Under the pieces are notes generated by a model that saw nothing but the letters and a program-made list of their open reading frames with translations, ran no database searches and had not been told where the DNA came from. DNA of 64,000 nt from DATLED01 sp963750255 (GTDB taxonomy: Bacteria > Actinomycetota > Acidimicrobiia > Acidimicrobiales > CADCTF01): assembly GCA_963750255.1 (NCBI GenBank), contig CAVVPZ010000001.1:1-64000 (forward strand), read 5' to 3'. Shown piece after piece: positions 38,221 to 46,056 of the stretch; position 1 is the stretch's first letter, and each line of letters begins with the position of its first letter. Position numbers and translations under genes: made by a program.

Positions 38221-38933
38221 CCCCGCTGCTCGAGGTCGAGAACCTCCGAGTCGCGTACGGAAAGATCGAAGCCGTCAAGGGCATCTCGTTCGCCGTCGAG
38301 GCCGGCCAGGTCGTCACGTTGATCGGCGGCAACGGCGCCGGCAAGACGACGACGCTGCGGACGCTGTCAGGGCTGCTGCGTGCAACGGCGGGCACGGTCC
38401 GCTTCGAGGGCGACGACATCACGTCGACGGCCGCCCACGACATCGTCGCCCGCGGCATCGCCCACTCCCCCGAGGGTCGGCGCATCTTTCCCCGACTGAC
38501 GGTGCGGGAGAACCTCGAGTTGGGCGCCTTCATCCGCCGCGACACGGCCGCCGTGGCCGCCGACCAGAAGCGGATCTACGAGTTGTTCCCCGTGCTCTCC
38601 GAGCGGTCGTCGCAAGCGGCCGGCACGTTGAGCGGCGGCGAACAGCAGATGCTGGCGATGGGCCGAGCACTGATGAGCCGGCCGCGTCTCCTCATGCTCG
38701 ACGAGCCGTCGATGGGGCTGTCGCCGATCATGATGCAGGTCATCTTCTCGACCGTCCGCGACCTCAAAGAGCAGGGCACGACCATCCTTCTCGTCGAGCA
38801 GAACGCCCAAGTCGCCTTGTCGCTGGCCGACTCGGCCTACGTCATCGAGACCGGGCGCATCGTCCTGTCCGGCACCGGGCGCGAGTTGCTGACCAACGAC
38901 GAAGTCCGCAAGGCCTATCTCGGCGAAGACTGA
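38217..38933 (+). CDS. livF: Branched-chain amino acid ABC transporter ATP-binding protein LivF
   Basis: 238 residues from GTG 38217. Walker A IGGNGAGKTTTLRTLSGLL, SPEGRRIFPRLTVRENLELG (LivF signature), ABC motif GTLSGGEQQMLAMGRALMSR, Walker B LLMLDEPSMGLSPIM, and LLVEQNAQVALSLADSAYVI, in which the switch position is Gln-Asn as usual for LivF. It ends AYLGED, 25 bases before the convergent chdC stop. Confidence 0.94.
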   Translation: MTPLLEVENLRVAYGKIEAVKGISFAVEAGQVVTLIGGNGAGKTTTLRTLSGLLRATAGTVRFEGDDITSTAAHDIVARGIAHSPEGRRIFPRLTVRENLELGAFIRRDTAAVAADQKRIYELFPVLSERSSQAAGTLSGGEQQMLAMGRALMSRPRLLMLDEPSMGLSPIMMQVIFSTVRDLKEQGTTILLVEQNAQVALSLADSAYVIETGRIVLSGTGRELLTNDEVRKAYLGED

Positions 38934-38958
38934 CTCGAGATCCGCCCCTACGCCGGCT

Positions 38959-39645
38959 TCAGTCGAGTCCGACCTGGGCCACCACTTCTTCGATGTCACC
39001 GACCACGCCGGCATAGAAGGGCCCGAAGTCGGCGTAGATGGCCGAGGCCCGGTCGTAGCGCATCGTGTAGACGGTGGCCTTGAGGTCGTCGGGATGCTGG
39101 CCGAACAAGGTGACGCCCCACTCGTAGTCGTCGAGGCCGGTCGACCCGGTGACCAACTGCAGGATGCGCCCGGTGAACTTCCTGCCGCTGGCACCGTGCT
39201 CGTACATCATCTCCTTGCGATCGTCGAAGGAGGTGGTGAACCAGTTCTGGTCGGGGGTCCCGCGCCGCTTGGACATCGGATAGAAGCAGATGGCCCGCTT
39301 GTCGGCCGGCGGGAGCACCGGATAAAGGCGGGCGTCGAGCATCTCCTGGGGCATCCCGGCGGCGTACTCGCTCACCTCGGTGAGGCTGACGTAGGACGCG
39401 GTGATCTCCAGGCCGGCACGCTGCAGGGCCGATTGGAATCGCCGGAGGTGCCACACGTCGGGGCCGAGGGCCAAGAACCCGAGGTCGGCCTTGTGGCCGA
39501 GCACAGCGAAGCTCACGACCGAGTGGTCGCCGTCGGCCGCCTCCTTGACGGCCGAGATCACGGCTTGGCCGTCGCTCGTCGCCGTCAGCTTGCAGAAGAG
39601 GTGGAGGACATTCCACCCGACGGTGGGGGTCAGCGGCTCGGTCAC
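38959..39645 (-). CDS. chdC: Coproheme decarboxylase (HemQ)
   Basis: Last enzyme of the coproporphyrin-dependent haem pathway used by monoderm bacteria: converts coproheme to haem b with H2O2. 228 residues, Dyp/chlorite-dismutase fold: TPTVGWNVLHLFCKLTATSD, VVSFAVLGHKADLGFLALGP, KRAICFYPMSKRRGTPDQNW with the catalytic Tyr of CFYPMSKRR, MYEHGASGRKFTGRILQLVT and TGLDDYEWGVTLFGQHPDDL. Start ATG 39645. No other haem genes are adjacent; it converges on livF. Confidence 0.95.
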   Translation of the reverse strand: MTEPLTPTVGWNVLHLFCKLTATSDGQAVISAVKEAADGDHSVVSFAVLGHKADLGFLALGPDVWHLRRFQSALQRAGLEITASYVSLTEVSEYAAGMPQEMLDARLYPVLPPADKRAICFYPMSKRRGTPDQNWFTTSFDDRKEMMYEHGASGRKFTGRILQLVTGSTGLDDYEWGVTLFGQHPDDLKATVYTMRYDRASAIYADFGPFYAGVVGDIEEVVAQVGLD

Positions 39646-39687
39646 GAGCCGATTCTACGGACCCTCGGTCGCGAACCCGCTACCGCG

Positions 39688-40410
39688 TCACGACTGCCAC
39701 AACACGCAGCGGTTGCCGACGGGGTCCTCGAAGAGCGAGTGTCGCGGCTGGTTCTGGCCATCGACGGGTCCGTAGAGCTCTTGGGCGCCGGCGGCGAGGG
39801 CACGGGCGTGCGTCGATTCGAGATCGGGCACTGACAGTCCGAACGCGGCGGTGTGGCCGTGGTGGGCTTCGTCGGACGAGCGGACGCGGATGTTGAGGAA
39901 GCAGAACCCGTCGTCGGGGCCGAGGCGGATCTGCCAACTCGGGCCGCCCCAGTTCTCGAGCTTGGCGCCCAGCACCGCACCCCAGAAGGTGCGGGCCGTC
40001 TCGAGCGCATCCTCCGACGGCACGCCGATGTTGATGGCGGCGATACGAATGTCCTTGACTCCTTGCATGACGAGTCCCTCCTCGATATAGGTATCGAGCT
40101 GGCTGACCAGCTCGTCGATGTGGCGGCCCCGCTGGTGCAGTGACGCCCGATGGCGCTCCATGACTTGGCGGGCCGCCGCCGTTTCGCCCTCGAGCACGGC
40201 GGCGATGTCGTCCGGCGACAGCTCGACCGACCGCAGCATCCGGATGCGGTGCGCCCGGTCAGCCTGGTCGATCCGGTAGCGCCGGTATCCGGTCGTGGGA
40301 TCGACATCGGCTGGCATGAGCAGACCGATGTCGTCGTAGTGGCGAAGCGTGGTGATCGACAATCCCGTCAACAACGAGAACCTCCCGATCGTGATGAGCT
40401 CGCCGGTCAT
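39688..40410 (-). CDS. MerR-family regulator fused to a glyoxalase/VOC-type domain
   Basis: 240 residues in one intact frame. N-terminal MerR winged helix: LITIGRFSLLTGLSITTLRH, YDDIGLLMPADVDPTTGYRR and YRIDQADRAHRIRMLRSVEL, followed by the coiled-coil EGETAAARQVMERHRASLHQ. From about residue 125 a VOC (glyoxalase/bleomycin-resistance) fold begins: IRIAAINIGVPSEDALETAR, FWGAVLGAKLENWGGPSWQI, GFCFLNIRVRSSDEAHHGHT and LYGPVDGQNQPRHSLFEDPV, ending GNRCVLWQS. MerR effectors usually bind to a C-terminal domain, so the VOC part is probably the sensor. Start ATG 40410 lacks a strong ribosome site. Divergent from the SpoIID gene. Confidence 0.85.
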   Translation of the reverse strand: MTGELITIGRFSLLTGLSITTLRHYDDIGLLMPADVDPTTGYRRYRIDQADRAHRIRMLRSVELSPDDIAAVLEGETAAARQVMERHRASLHQRGRHIDELVSQLDTYIEEGLVMQGVKDIRIAAINIGVPSEDALETARTFWGAVLGAKLENWGGPSWQIRLGPDDGFCFLNIRVRSSDEAHHGHTAAFGLSVPDLESTHARALAAGAQELYGPVDGQNQPRHSLFEDPVGNRCVLWQS

Positions 40411-40468
40411 TCTCGAATCATGGGGTCTCGGGCCACCCGAGAGGCAAGACCTTTTCTCTCGGCGATTC

Positions 40469-42196
40469 GTGGACACCGCCCGCCGTGCTCCAAACTCGAA
40501 GCGCCATGCGTCGCCTGTTCCCGCGCTGGTGGCCACGGTCGCCGCCCTCGCCGTGCCGATCGGCGCAATGGCGGGCGCCGAAGGACAGGTGTCCGAGCCG
40601 GCCGTGGTGCCGGTCGTCGTGGTCGACGGCAAGGGATTCGGCCACGGCGTCGGGATGGCCCAGGAGGGCGCGTATTGGATGGGCGTGGCCGGCGCTTCGA
40701 CGGCGCAGATCTTGGGCCAGTTCTACCCCGGGGCCGGTATCGGGAAGGGTCGGGGCTCGGTGCGGATCCCGGTTCTCGACGCAGGGACGTCGCCGACGTC
40801 GGCGCTCCTCGCGTTCCCCGCTGGCGGCGAGGTGCGCGAGACCGGGTCGGCGCCGTCCAGCGCGGGGTTTCCCGTGCGGTTCGCTCCCGGCGGCCAGGTC
40901 CGAATCGTCTTCGAGAACGGCCGGTACCGAGCCGAGCCGTTGGGCGGCGTTCTCGCCGCGTCGGCCCCCGGAACGTCCGCGTCGATCGACAGCCTGACCG
41001 CCGACCCGCTCGCCGCTCGGCCCGCCGACGCGAGATATCAGGTCCCTACGATTCCCGACGCATCGACGACGACGACGTCGCCGGCACCATCGACGAGCAC
41101 ACCAGCCACGTCGACGACGACGACGGTGGCCCCGTTGCCGACCACGACGAGCACCCCTCCTTCGTCGACCACCACGGCGCCGACCACGACCAGCCCGCCT
41201 CCGACCTCGAGCCCGCCAGCAGCGCGGACCTCGTCACGATCACTGATCACGATCGTTCCCGATGGCGCGACCGTGCTCCTTCCCGACCGGCAGCGTCAGT
41301 ACCGTGGCACGGTCGAGGCGACCGCGGCTTCGGGCACCCTTCGATTCGTCAATACCGTCGACGTCGAGGCGTACCTCAAGGGCATGGGCGAGGTGCGCGA
41401 CCCGTCGTGGCCCCAAGCCGCACTCCGGGCCCAGGCCATCGCCGCCCGCACGTACGCGCTGCGAGCCATGGCCGCAGGCGGCGAGATCTGCGACACGCAG
41501 CGCTGCCAGGTCTACCTGGGTGCCCAAGCCGAGTACGCGGCCATGAACAAAGCGGTCGACGACTCGCGTGAACAGGTGCTGGCCTATGGACGCTCGTTGA
41601 TCTCAGCCGTGTATTCGGCCAACGGCGGTGGCTACTCCGCCAACCGCGAAGAGGGGTTCGGCGTCGCAGACGGTCCGGACGCGCCCTACCTTCGGGCGGC
41701 GCCCTACCCGACAAGGGACCCAGGTCCGTGGACGTCGATCGTCGCCTTGAGCGACGTGGCCGCCCGTCTCGGCTACGCCGGCACCATCACCGACGTCCGC
41801 GTCGAGCGCCGAGGACCGAGTGGCCGGGCGCTCGAGGTCGTGCTCGACGGCGATCGCGGCGCCAAGTCAGTCACGGGGATCACTTTCGACGCCGCCCTCG
41901 GCCTCAGGTCGACCCTCTTCGACGTCCGCATCGACACCGGGGCGGCTCCGCCTCCTCCACCAGCCGAAGCGCCCCTGGCCCAGGCGCCGCCCGACGAGGC
42001 CGCCGCCGTCGCCCGAAGCGAGGTGGCGGGACGCGCTGACCGCGTTCGCCCGACCCCTCCCACAAGTTCGGCGGCTGGGGGGCGACGGTCGTCAGCCTCC
42101 GAGGAGTGGACGATCGTCGCCGCGTGGGCGTTGCTGGCCCTCGTGGGAGCGGTCGTCGTGCTCCTCCAACCTCACATCACCCGTCGCCAGGGTTAG
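40469..42196 (+). CDS. Secreted SpoIID/LytB-domain protein with Thr/Ser/Pro linker and C-terminal membrane anchor
   Basis: About 575 residues. A GTG at 40469 gives a basic N-terminus and signal segment VPALVATVAALAVPIGAMAG. A first globular region (VVVVDGKGFGHGVGMAQEGA, a motif found at the SpoIID active groove) is followed near residues 190-250 by a Thr/Ser/Pro-rich linker with repeated TTTT and PP blocks, then the SpoIID core: GTLRFVNTVDVEAYLKGMGE, WPQAALRAQAIAARTYALRA, AVDDSREQVLAYGRSLISAV and YSANGGGYSANREEGFG. A membrane helix (WTIVAAWALLALVGAVVVLL) and basic tail end it. SpoIID relatives are peptidoglycan lytic transglycosylases; sporulation is not implied. The GHGVGM motif lies before the core rather than after it, suggesting a circularly permuted layout. 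Confidence 0.78.
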   Translation: MDTARRAPNSKRHASPVPALVATVAALAVPIGAMAGAEGQVSEPAVVPVVVVDGKGFGHGVGMAQEGAYWMGVAGASTAQILGQFYPGAGIGKGRGSVRIPVLDAGTSPTSALLAFPAGGEVRETGSAPSSAGFPVRFAPGGQVRIVFENGRYRAEPLGGVLAASAPGTSASIDSLTADPLAARPADARYQVPTIPDASTTTTSPAPSTSTPATSTTTTVAPLPTTTSTPPSSTTTAPTTTSPPPTSSPPAARTSSRSLITIVPDGATVLLPDRQRQYRGTVEATAASGTLRFVNTVDVEAYLKGMGEVRDPSWPQAALRAQAIAARTYALRAMAAGGEICDTQRCQVYLGAQAEYAAMNKAVDDSREQVLAYGRSLISAVYSANGGGYSANREEGFGVADGPDAPYLRAAPYPTRDPGPWTSIVALSDVAARLGYAGTITDVRVERRGPSGRALEVVLDGDRGAKSVTGITFDAALGLRSTLFDVRIDTGAAPPPPPAEAPLAQAPPDEAAAVARSEVAGRADRVRPTPPTSSAAGGRRSSASEEWTIVAAWALLALVGAVVVLLQPHITRRQG

Positions 42197-43347
42197 CTGA
42201 CGCCAGCACCCCACGCCTCGGCCATCGCCATGCGCTCGGCCATCGGAGGATGACTGGCCCGGAGCCGGCGCCACGTCGTCGGACGCAGGTCCATGAGGTT
42301 CTCGACGGAGACGTCGTGGAAGAAGCCCTTGAGCTCGGTGGGCGAACCCAACAGGTCGAAAGCGAAGAGATCTGCTTGCCGCTCATGGGCCCGCGACAGC
42401 CAGGCCGACGCGAGTCCGGTGACCTTGCCGAGGGCGGTGAACAGGAGGAGGAACAGCGGCAGCGCACCCGGGTCGCCGGCCCCGTCGACACCGGCAAGAT
42501 CGAGCACGGTCGCATTGCCCATCGCCACGCCGAGTACGGCGAAGGTCGCGAACGTGGTGATGATGGCCACGGGCACAGTTCTCACGATGTGGCGGAGCTT
42601 CCAGTGGCCGATCTCGTGGGCGATGACGCTCACGACTGCGGGGGCGGGATAGCGGAGCATGTTGTCGTAGAGGACGACGCGGCGAACCGAGCCGATGCCG
42701 GCTACGTAGGCGTTGGGGCGGGTGTCGCGCTTGGAACTGTCCTCGACGAGAACCTCGGAGATGTCGGCGCCGGCCTTGGTGGCGGCGGCGAGGATCTCGT
42801 CGCGCAACTCCCCTTCGTCGAGCGGGGTGTACTTGTTGAAGAGCGGGAAGACCACGATGGGGAAGAGGATGCCGATCGTCACCTGGAAGAGTGCGAAGAC
42901 GGCACCTCCGACCAGCCACCACTGGTCGGTGGCGCGGATGACGGCGAACAGCGGCCCGAAGAGCACGAGATAGAGCCCGAGCACGACCGGCACGGCCTTG
43001 ACCTCGTCGAGCACGAATCCCTTGGCCGTCTGTTTCGAGAACCCCCACCGGCGGTCGTAGAACAGCTCGCGCCAGACGGAGACGGGCAGTCCGGCGATGG
43101 TGGCCGAGACATGGACGACGGCGATGCTGACAACGAGACCGAGCACCCAGTTGGTCACCCCCAGACCATCGATGAGCCGCGGGGCCACGTGAAGGACGAC
43201 GACGGCCACGCTCACGGCGAAACCGACCGCACCGCTCACCGCCAGTACCCGACGAAGCCGGATGCCGTATTCGTCGGCCTTGGCCATCTCCTCGGCCGAG
43301 TACCAGTCGTCGGGGCGGGCCGCGAAGGGCCGCCAAGGGGAGATCAT
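42193..43347 (-). CDS. M48 family integral membrane metalloprotease (Ste24/CAAX-protease-like)
   Basis: 384 residues with at least five membrane helices (VLAVSGAVGFAVSVAVVVLH, NWVLGLVVSIAVVHVSATIA, LVGGAVFALFQVTIGILFPI). N-terminal RRWGFSKQTAKGFVLDEVKA is typical of the M48A/Ste24 group. The zinc site is VVSVIAHEIGHWKLRHIVRT (HExxH) and SRAHERQADLFAFDLLGSPT supplies the third ligand Glu. Probably a membrane-protein quality-control or processing protease; prenyl substrates are unlikely in this host. Ends four bases into the convergent SpoIID gene. Confidence 0.92.
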   Translation of the reverse strand: MISPWRPFAARPDDWYSAEEMAKADEYGIRLRRVLAVSGAVGFAVSVAVVVLHVAPRLIDGLGVTNWVLGLVVSIAVVHVSATIAGLPVSVWRELFYDRRWGFSKQTAKGFVLDEVKAVPVVLGLYLVLFGPLFAVIRATDQWWLVGGAVFALFQVTIGILFPIVVFPLFNKYTPLDEGELRDEILAAATKAGADISEVLVEDSSKRDTRPNAYVAGIGSVRRVVLYDNMLRYPAPAVVSVIAHEIGHWKLRHIVRTVPVAIITTFATFAVLGVAMGNATVLDLAGVDGAGDPGALPLFLLLFTALGKVTGLASAWLSRAHERQADLFAFDLLGSPTELKGFFHDVSVENLMDLRPTTWRRLRASHPPMAERMAMAEAWGAGVS

Positions 43348-43366
43348 GGGTCAAAACGTACGCGAA

Positions 43367-43396
43367 GAGGCCCGCCCCCTCTCGGGGACGGGCCTC
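43367..43396 (-). terminator. Terminator-like hairpin downstream of groEL
   Basis: Inverted repeat GAGGCCCG...CGGGCCTC with inner CCCC/GGGG pairing, about 86 bases after the groEL stop and 20 bases before the M48 start codon on the same strand. Probably ends the groEL transcript. A T-rich tail is not evident. Confidence 0.6.
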
Positions 43397-43413
43397 GTTC
43401 AGCACCGCAGCGC

Positions 43414-43445
43414 GGCGTCGGGAGCGCCAGCGAGCAGCCGCCACG
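43414..43445. repeat. 32-base dispersed repeat (second copy at 27,352-27,383)
   Basis: Matches the glnB-downstream sequence at 29 of 32 positions, in the same orientation (core GGAGCGCCAGCGA.CAGCCGC). Both copies lie just downstream of minus-strand genes. The preceding bases CGCAGCGCG are also shared. Confidence 0.65.
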
Positions 43446-43481
43446 TGAGTGGAGCCAGCTTCACCGGCGTAGCGAACCGAT

Positions 43482-45101
43482 CTAGTAGTCCTCCATACCG
43501 CCCATGCCGCCGCCAGCAGGAGCCTCTTCCGGCTTGTCGACAATGACGGCTTCGGTGGTGAGGAACAGCGCCGCGATCGAGGCTGCGTTCTGCAGGGCCG
43601 ACCGGGTGACCTTGGCCGCGTCGGGCACCTTGGAGGTGAGGTCCTCGTAGACGCCGGTGGCGGCGTTGTAGCCGAAGCCACCCGACAGCTCCTTGACCTT
43701 CTCCACGATGACGCCGCCTTCGAGACCGGCGTTGACCGCGATCTGACGGAGGGGCTCCTCGACGGCCTTGGCCACGATGCGGGCACCGGTTGCCTCGTCA
43801 CCTTCGAGCTTCTGGATGCGGTCGAGGATGGCGGCCTGCGAACGGAGCAGGGCGACGCCGCCGCCGGGCACGACACCCTCCTCGACGGCGGCCTTGGCGG
43901 TCGACACGGCATCCTCGATGCGGTGCTTGACCTCCTTGAGCTCGACCTCGGTGGCAGCACCGACCTTGAGGACGGCGACGCCTCCGGACAGCTTGGCCAG
44001 GCGCTCTTGGAGCTTCTCCCGGTCGTAGTCGCTGTCGGTGTTGTCGATCTCGGCCTTGATCTGGTTGATGCGGCCCTTGATCTCGTCCTCGGCGCCGCCA
44101 CCCTCGACGATGGTGGTCTCGTCCTTGGTGACGACGATCTTGCGGGCGGTGCCGAGGAGGTCGAGGGTGACGTTCTCGAGCTTGAGACCGACTTCCTCGG
44201 TGACGACCTGGCCGCCGGTGAGGATGGCCATGTCCTGGAGCATCGCCTTGCGGCGCTCGCCGAAGCCGGGGGCCTTGACCGCGACCGACTTGAAGGTGCC
44301 GCGGATCTTGTTGACGACCAGCGTGGCCAGGGCTTCGCCGTCGACGTCTTCAGCGAGGATGACGAGGGGCTTGCCGCCCTGCATGACCTTCTCGAGGAGG
44401 GGCAGCAGGTCGCGGACGGCACTGATCTTGGAGCCGACGAGCAGGAGGTACGGGTCCTCGATGACGGCTTCCATGCGCTCGGGGTCGGTGACGAAGTAGG
44501 GCGAGATGTAGCCCTTGTCGAAGCGCATACCCTCGACGAGTTCGATGTCCATCCCGAAGGTGTTGGACTCCTCGACGGTGATGACGCCGTCCTTGCCGAC
44601 CTTGTCCATGGCCTCGGCGATGAGCTCACCGATCTCGGTGTCGTTGTTGGCCGAGATGGAGGCGACGGAAGCGATCTGCTCCTTGGAGTCGACCTCGACC
44701 GACAGCTGGCGCAGGCTCTCGACGGCGGCCTCGACGGCGGCCTCGATGCCCTTCTTGAGCGACATCGGGTTGGCGCCGGCGGCCACGTTCTTGAGGCCCT
44801 CGCGGACCATGGCCCAGGCCAGCACGGTGGCGGTGGTGGTGCCGTCGCCGGCGACATCGTCGGTCTTCTTGGCTACTTCCTTGACCAGTTCGGCACCGAT
44901 GCGCTCGTAGGGATCCTCGAGCTCGATGTCCTTGGCCACGGATACGCCGTCCTTGGTGATGGTGGGCGCACCCCACTTCTTCTCCAGGACGACGTTGCGG
45001 CCCTTCGGGCCGAGAGTGACTCGTACGGCGTCCGCGAGCTGGTTCATCCCAGCTTCGAGCGAACGCCGTGCCGTCTCGTCGAACGAAATCAGCTTGGCCA
45101 T
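43482..45101 (-). CDS. groEL: Chaperonin GroEL
   Basis: 539 residues, intact. MAKLISFDETARRSLEAGMN, VTLGPKGRNVVLEKKWGAPT, the ATP-site VAGDGTTTATVLAWAMVREG, VEGMRFDKGYISPYFVTDPE, and the signature AAVEEGVVPGGGVALLRSQA are canonical. The C-terminus has a short GGM tail (GGGMGGMEDY) rather than the His-rich tail of actinobacterial GroEL1, so it is a housekeeping GroEL2-type subunit. groES is not adjacent. Two CIRCE-like operators precede it, indicating HrcA control. AAGGAG lies about 13 bases before the ATG. Confidence 0.97.
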   Translation of the reverse strand: MAKLISFDETARRSLEAGMNQLADAVRVTLGPKGRNVVLEKKWGAPTITKDGVSVAKDIELEDPYERIGAELVKEVAKKTDDVAGDGTTTATVLAWAMVREGLKNVAAGANPMSLKKGIEAAVEAAVESLRQLSVEVDSKEQIASVASISANNDTEIGELIAEAMDKVGKDGVITVEESNTFGMDIELVEGMRFDKGYISPYFVTDPERMEAVIEDPYLLLVGSKISAVRDLLPLLEKVMQGGKPLVILAEDVDGEALATLVVNKIRGTFKSVAVKAPGFGERRKAMLQDMAILTGGQVVTEEVGLKLENVTLDLLGTARKIVVTKDETTIVEGGGAEDEIKGRINQIKAEIDNTDSDYDREKLQERLAKLSGGVAVLKVGAATEVELKEVKHRIEDAVSTAKAAVEEGVVPGGGVALLRSQAAILDRIQKLEGDEATGARIVAKAVEEPLRQIAVNAGLEGGVIVEKVKELSGGFGYNAATGVYEDLTSKVPDAAKVTRSALQNAASIAALFLTTEAVIVDKPEEAPAGGGMGGMEDY

Positions 45102-45131
45102 AGGGGTGTTGTCTCCTTGCGTTGAATGCGG

Positions 45132-45158
45132 TTAGCACTCGGGTGTCGTGACTGCTAA
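45132..45158. promoter_or_regulatory. CIRCE element, copy 1
   Basis: TTAGCACTC-N9-GACTGCTAA, one mismatch from the CIRCE consensus TTAGCACTC-N9-GAGTGCTAA. It lies 31 bases upstream of the groEL ATG. CIRCE is bound by the heat-shock repressor HrcA (established knowledge); hrcA is not in the window. Confidence 0.88.
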
Positions 45159-45172
45159 CAGGATTGCACTCG

Positions 45173-45199
45173 TTAGCAGTCTCCGCAAGTGAGTGCTAG
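45173..45199. promoter_or_regulatory. CIRCE element, copy 2
   Basis: TTAGCAGTC-N9-GAGTGCTAG, two mismatches from consensus, one in each arm. Separated from copy 1 by 14 bases, so both lie within the groEL promoter region and two HrcA dimers could bind side by side. Confidence 0.75.
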
Positions 45200-45215
45200 C
45201 CGTCGCCGCCGGAGA

Positions 45216-45689
45216 TCAACGCTGGACGAGCTCAGAACGCTTCTTGTTGAAGGCCACTTCGAGGCGGTCGAGGAGTTCGGCCTTCTCGAGCTCGGCCCGT
45301 CGTCGGGCGGCCAGGGCTTCCTTGCTCGACTGACACAGCCACTTGACCCGGGCGACGAGCTCCTCGGGGTCGAACGGCTTGGTGAGGTACTCGTCGGCCC
45401 CCAGTTCCCAGCCTCGGAGGTGATCGCGCTCCTCCGTCTTGCAGGTGAGGATCAAGACCTTGGTCTCGGGGCCGAGGTGACGGTTCCGCATGCCGCGGAG
45501 TACTCCGAATCCATCGGTGCCCGGCATCATCACGTCGAGCACCATGACCTCGGGAGGCTTGACCTCCAAGGCGCCCAGGGCGGCCTCGCCGTCTCCTGCC
45601 TGGCGGACACTGTGACCCGAGTCCTCCAGGGCGAAGGACACCAACATCCGGATGTCCGGATCATCGTCGACGACGAGCACCTCAGCCAT
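45216..45689 (-). CDS. Single-domain receiver protein with basic helical tail
   Basis: 157 residues. AEVLVVDDDPDIRMLVSFAL has the acidic pair, EVMVLDVMMPGTDGFGVLRG the phosphoacceptor Asp, KVLILTCKTEERDHLRGWEL the Thr, and GADEYLTKPFDPEELVARVK the Lys. Instead of a DNA-binding domain there is a charged helix, SSKEALAARRRAELEKAELL then VAFNKKRSELVQR. It could act through protein contacts or as a phosphate sink. No kinase is nearby. It lies just upstream of the groEL promoter, on the same strand. Confidence 0.88.
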   Translation of the reverse strand: MAEVLVVDDDPDIRMLVSFALEDSGHSVRQAGDGEAALGALEVKPPEVMVLDVMMPGTDGFGVLRGMRNRHLGPETKVLILTCKTEERDHLRGWELGADEYLTKPFDPEELVARVKWLCQSSKEALAARRRAELEKAELLDRLEVAFNKKRSELVQR

Positions 45690-45770
45690 GGAGGTCTATC
45701 GGCGTAGAGCGGCCGAAAAGTGAGGACTATTCACAGACCCCTGCTGGGACTAGTTCGGCGCCCCGGCAGC

Positions 45771-46043
45771 TCAGCCGCCGGCGACGGCCGGGATGATCGA
45801 CACGGTGGTCGAGTCGTCGACCGGGGTATCGGTGCCGTCGAGGAAGCGGATGTCCTCGTCGGCCACGAACACGTTGACGAACCGGCGAAGCTTGCCGTCG
45901 CCGTCGAAGAGGCGCTCGCCGAAGCCGGGGTGGGCGGCGTCGAGCGCTTTGAGGGCCTCGCCGACCGTCGAGGCGTCGACGGTGACCTCGCCGGCGCCGC
46001 CGGTGAGCGTGCGCAGCTGGGTGGGGATGCGGAGGATGGGCAT
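45771..46043 (-). CDS. MoaD/ThiS-family sulfur-carrier protein
   Basis: 90 residues with ubiquitin-like fold: MPILRIPTQLRTLTGGAGEV, VGEALKALDAAHPGFGERLF, RRFVNVFVADEDIRFLDGTD and a C-terminal VSIIPAVAGG. The terminal Gly-Gly is the site of adenylation and thiocarboxylation. It starts 13 bases after thrC on the same strand. A thrC-moaD pair near groEL is a recurrent actinobacterial arrangement, and related carriers supply sulfur for cysteine or homocysteine synthesis. The partner E1-like enzyme is not in the window. Confidence 0.88.
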   Translation of the reverse strand: MPILRIPTQLRTLTGGAGEVTVDASTVGEALKALDAAHPGFGERLFDGDGKLRRFVNVFVADEDIRFLDGTDTPVDDSTTVSIIPAVAGG

Positions 46044-46056
46044 GAGCGGGGTGGTC

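Noticed and set aside
41050..41240. A tandem repeat or CRISPR-like array of ACGACGACG/CCGACC units
   Set aside because: It encodes the Thr/Ser/Pro linker of the SpoIID-type protein in frame; the periodicity is codon-level with no conserved repeat-spacer pattern.
42383..44857. An 824-codon minus-strand open frame
   Set aside because: It is a shifted-frame shadow of groEL and the M48 protease, with no domain signature.
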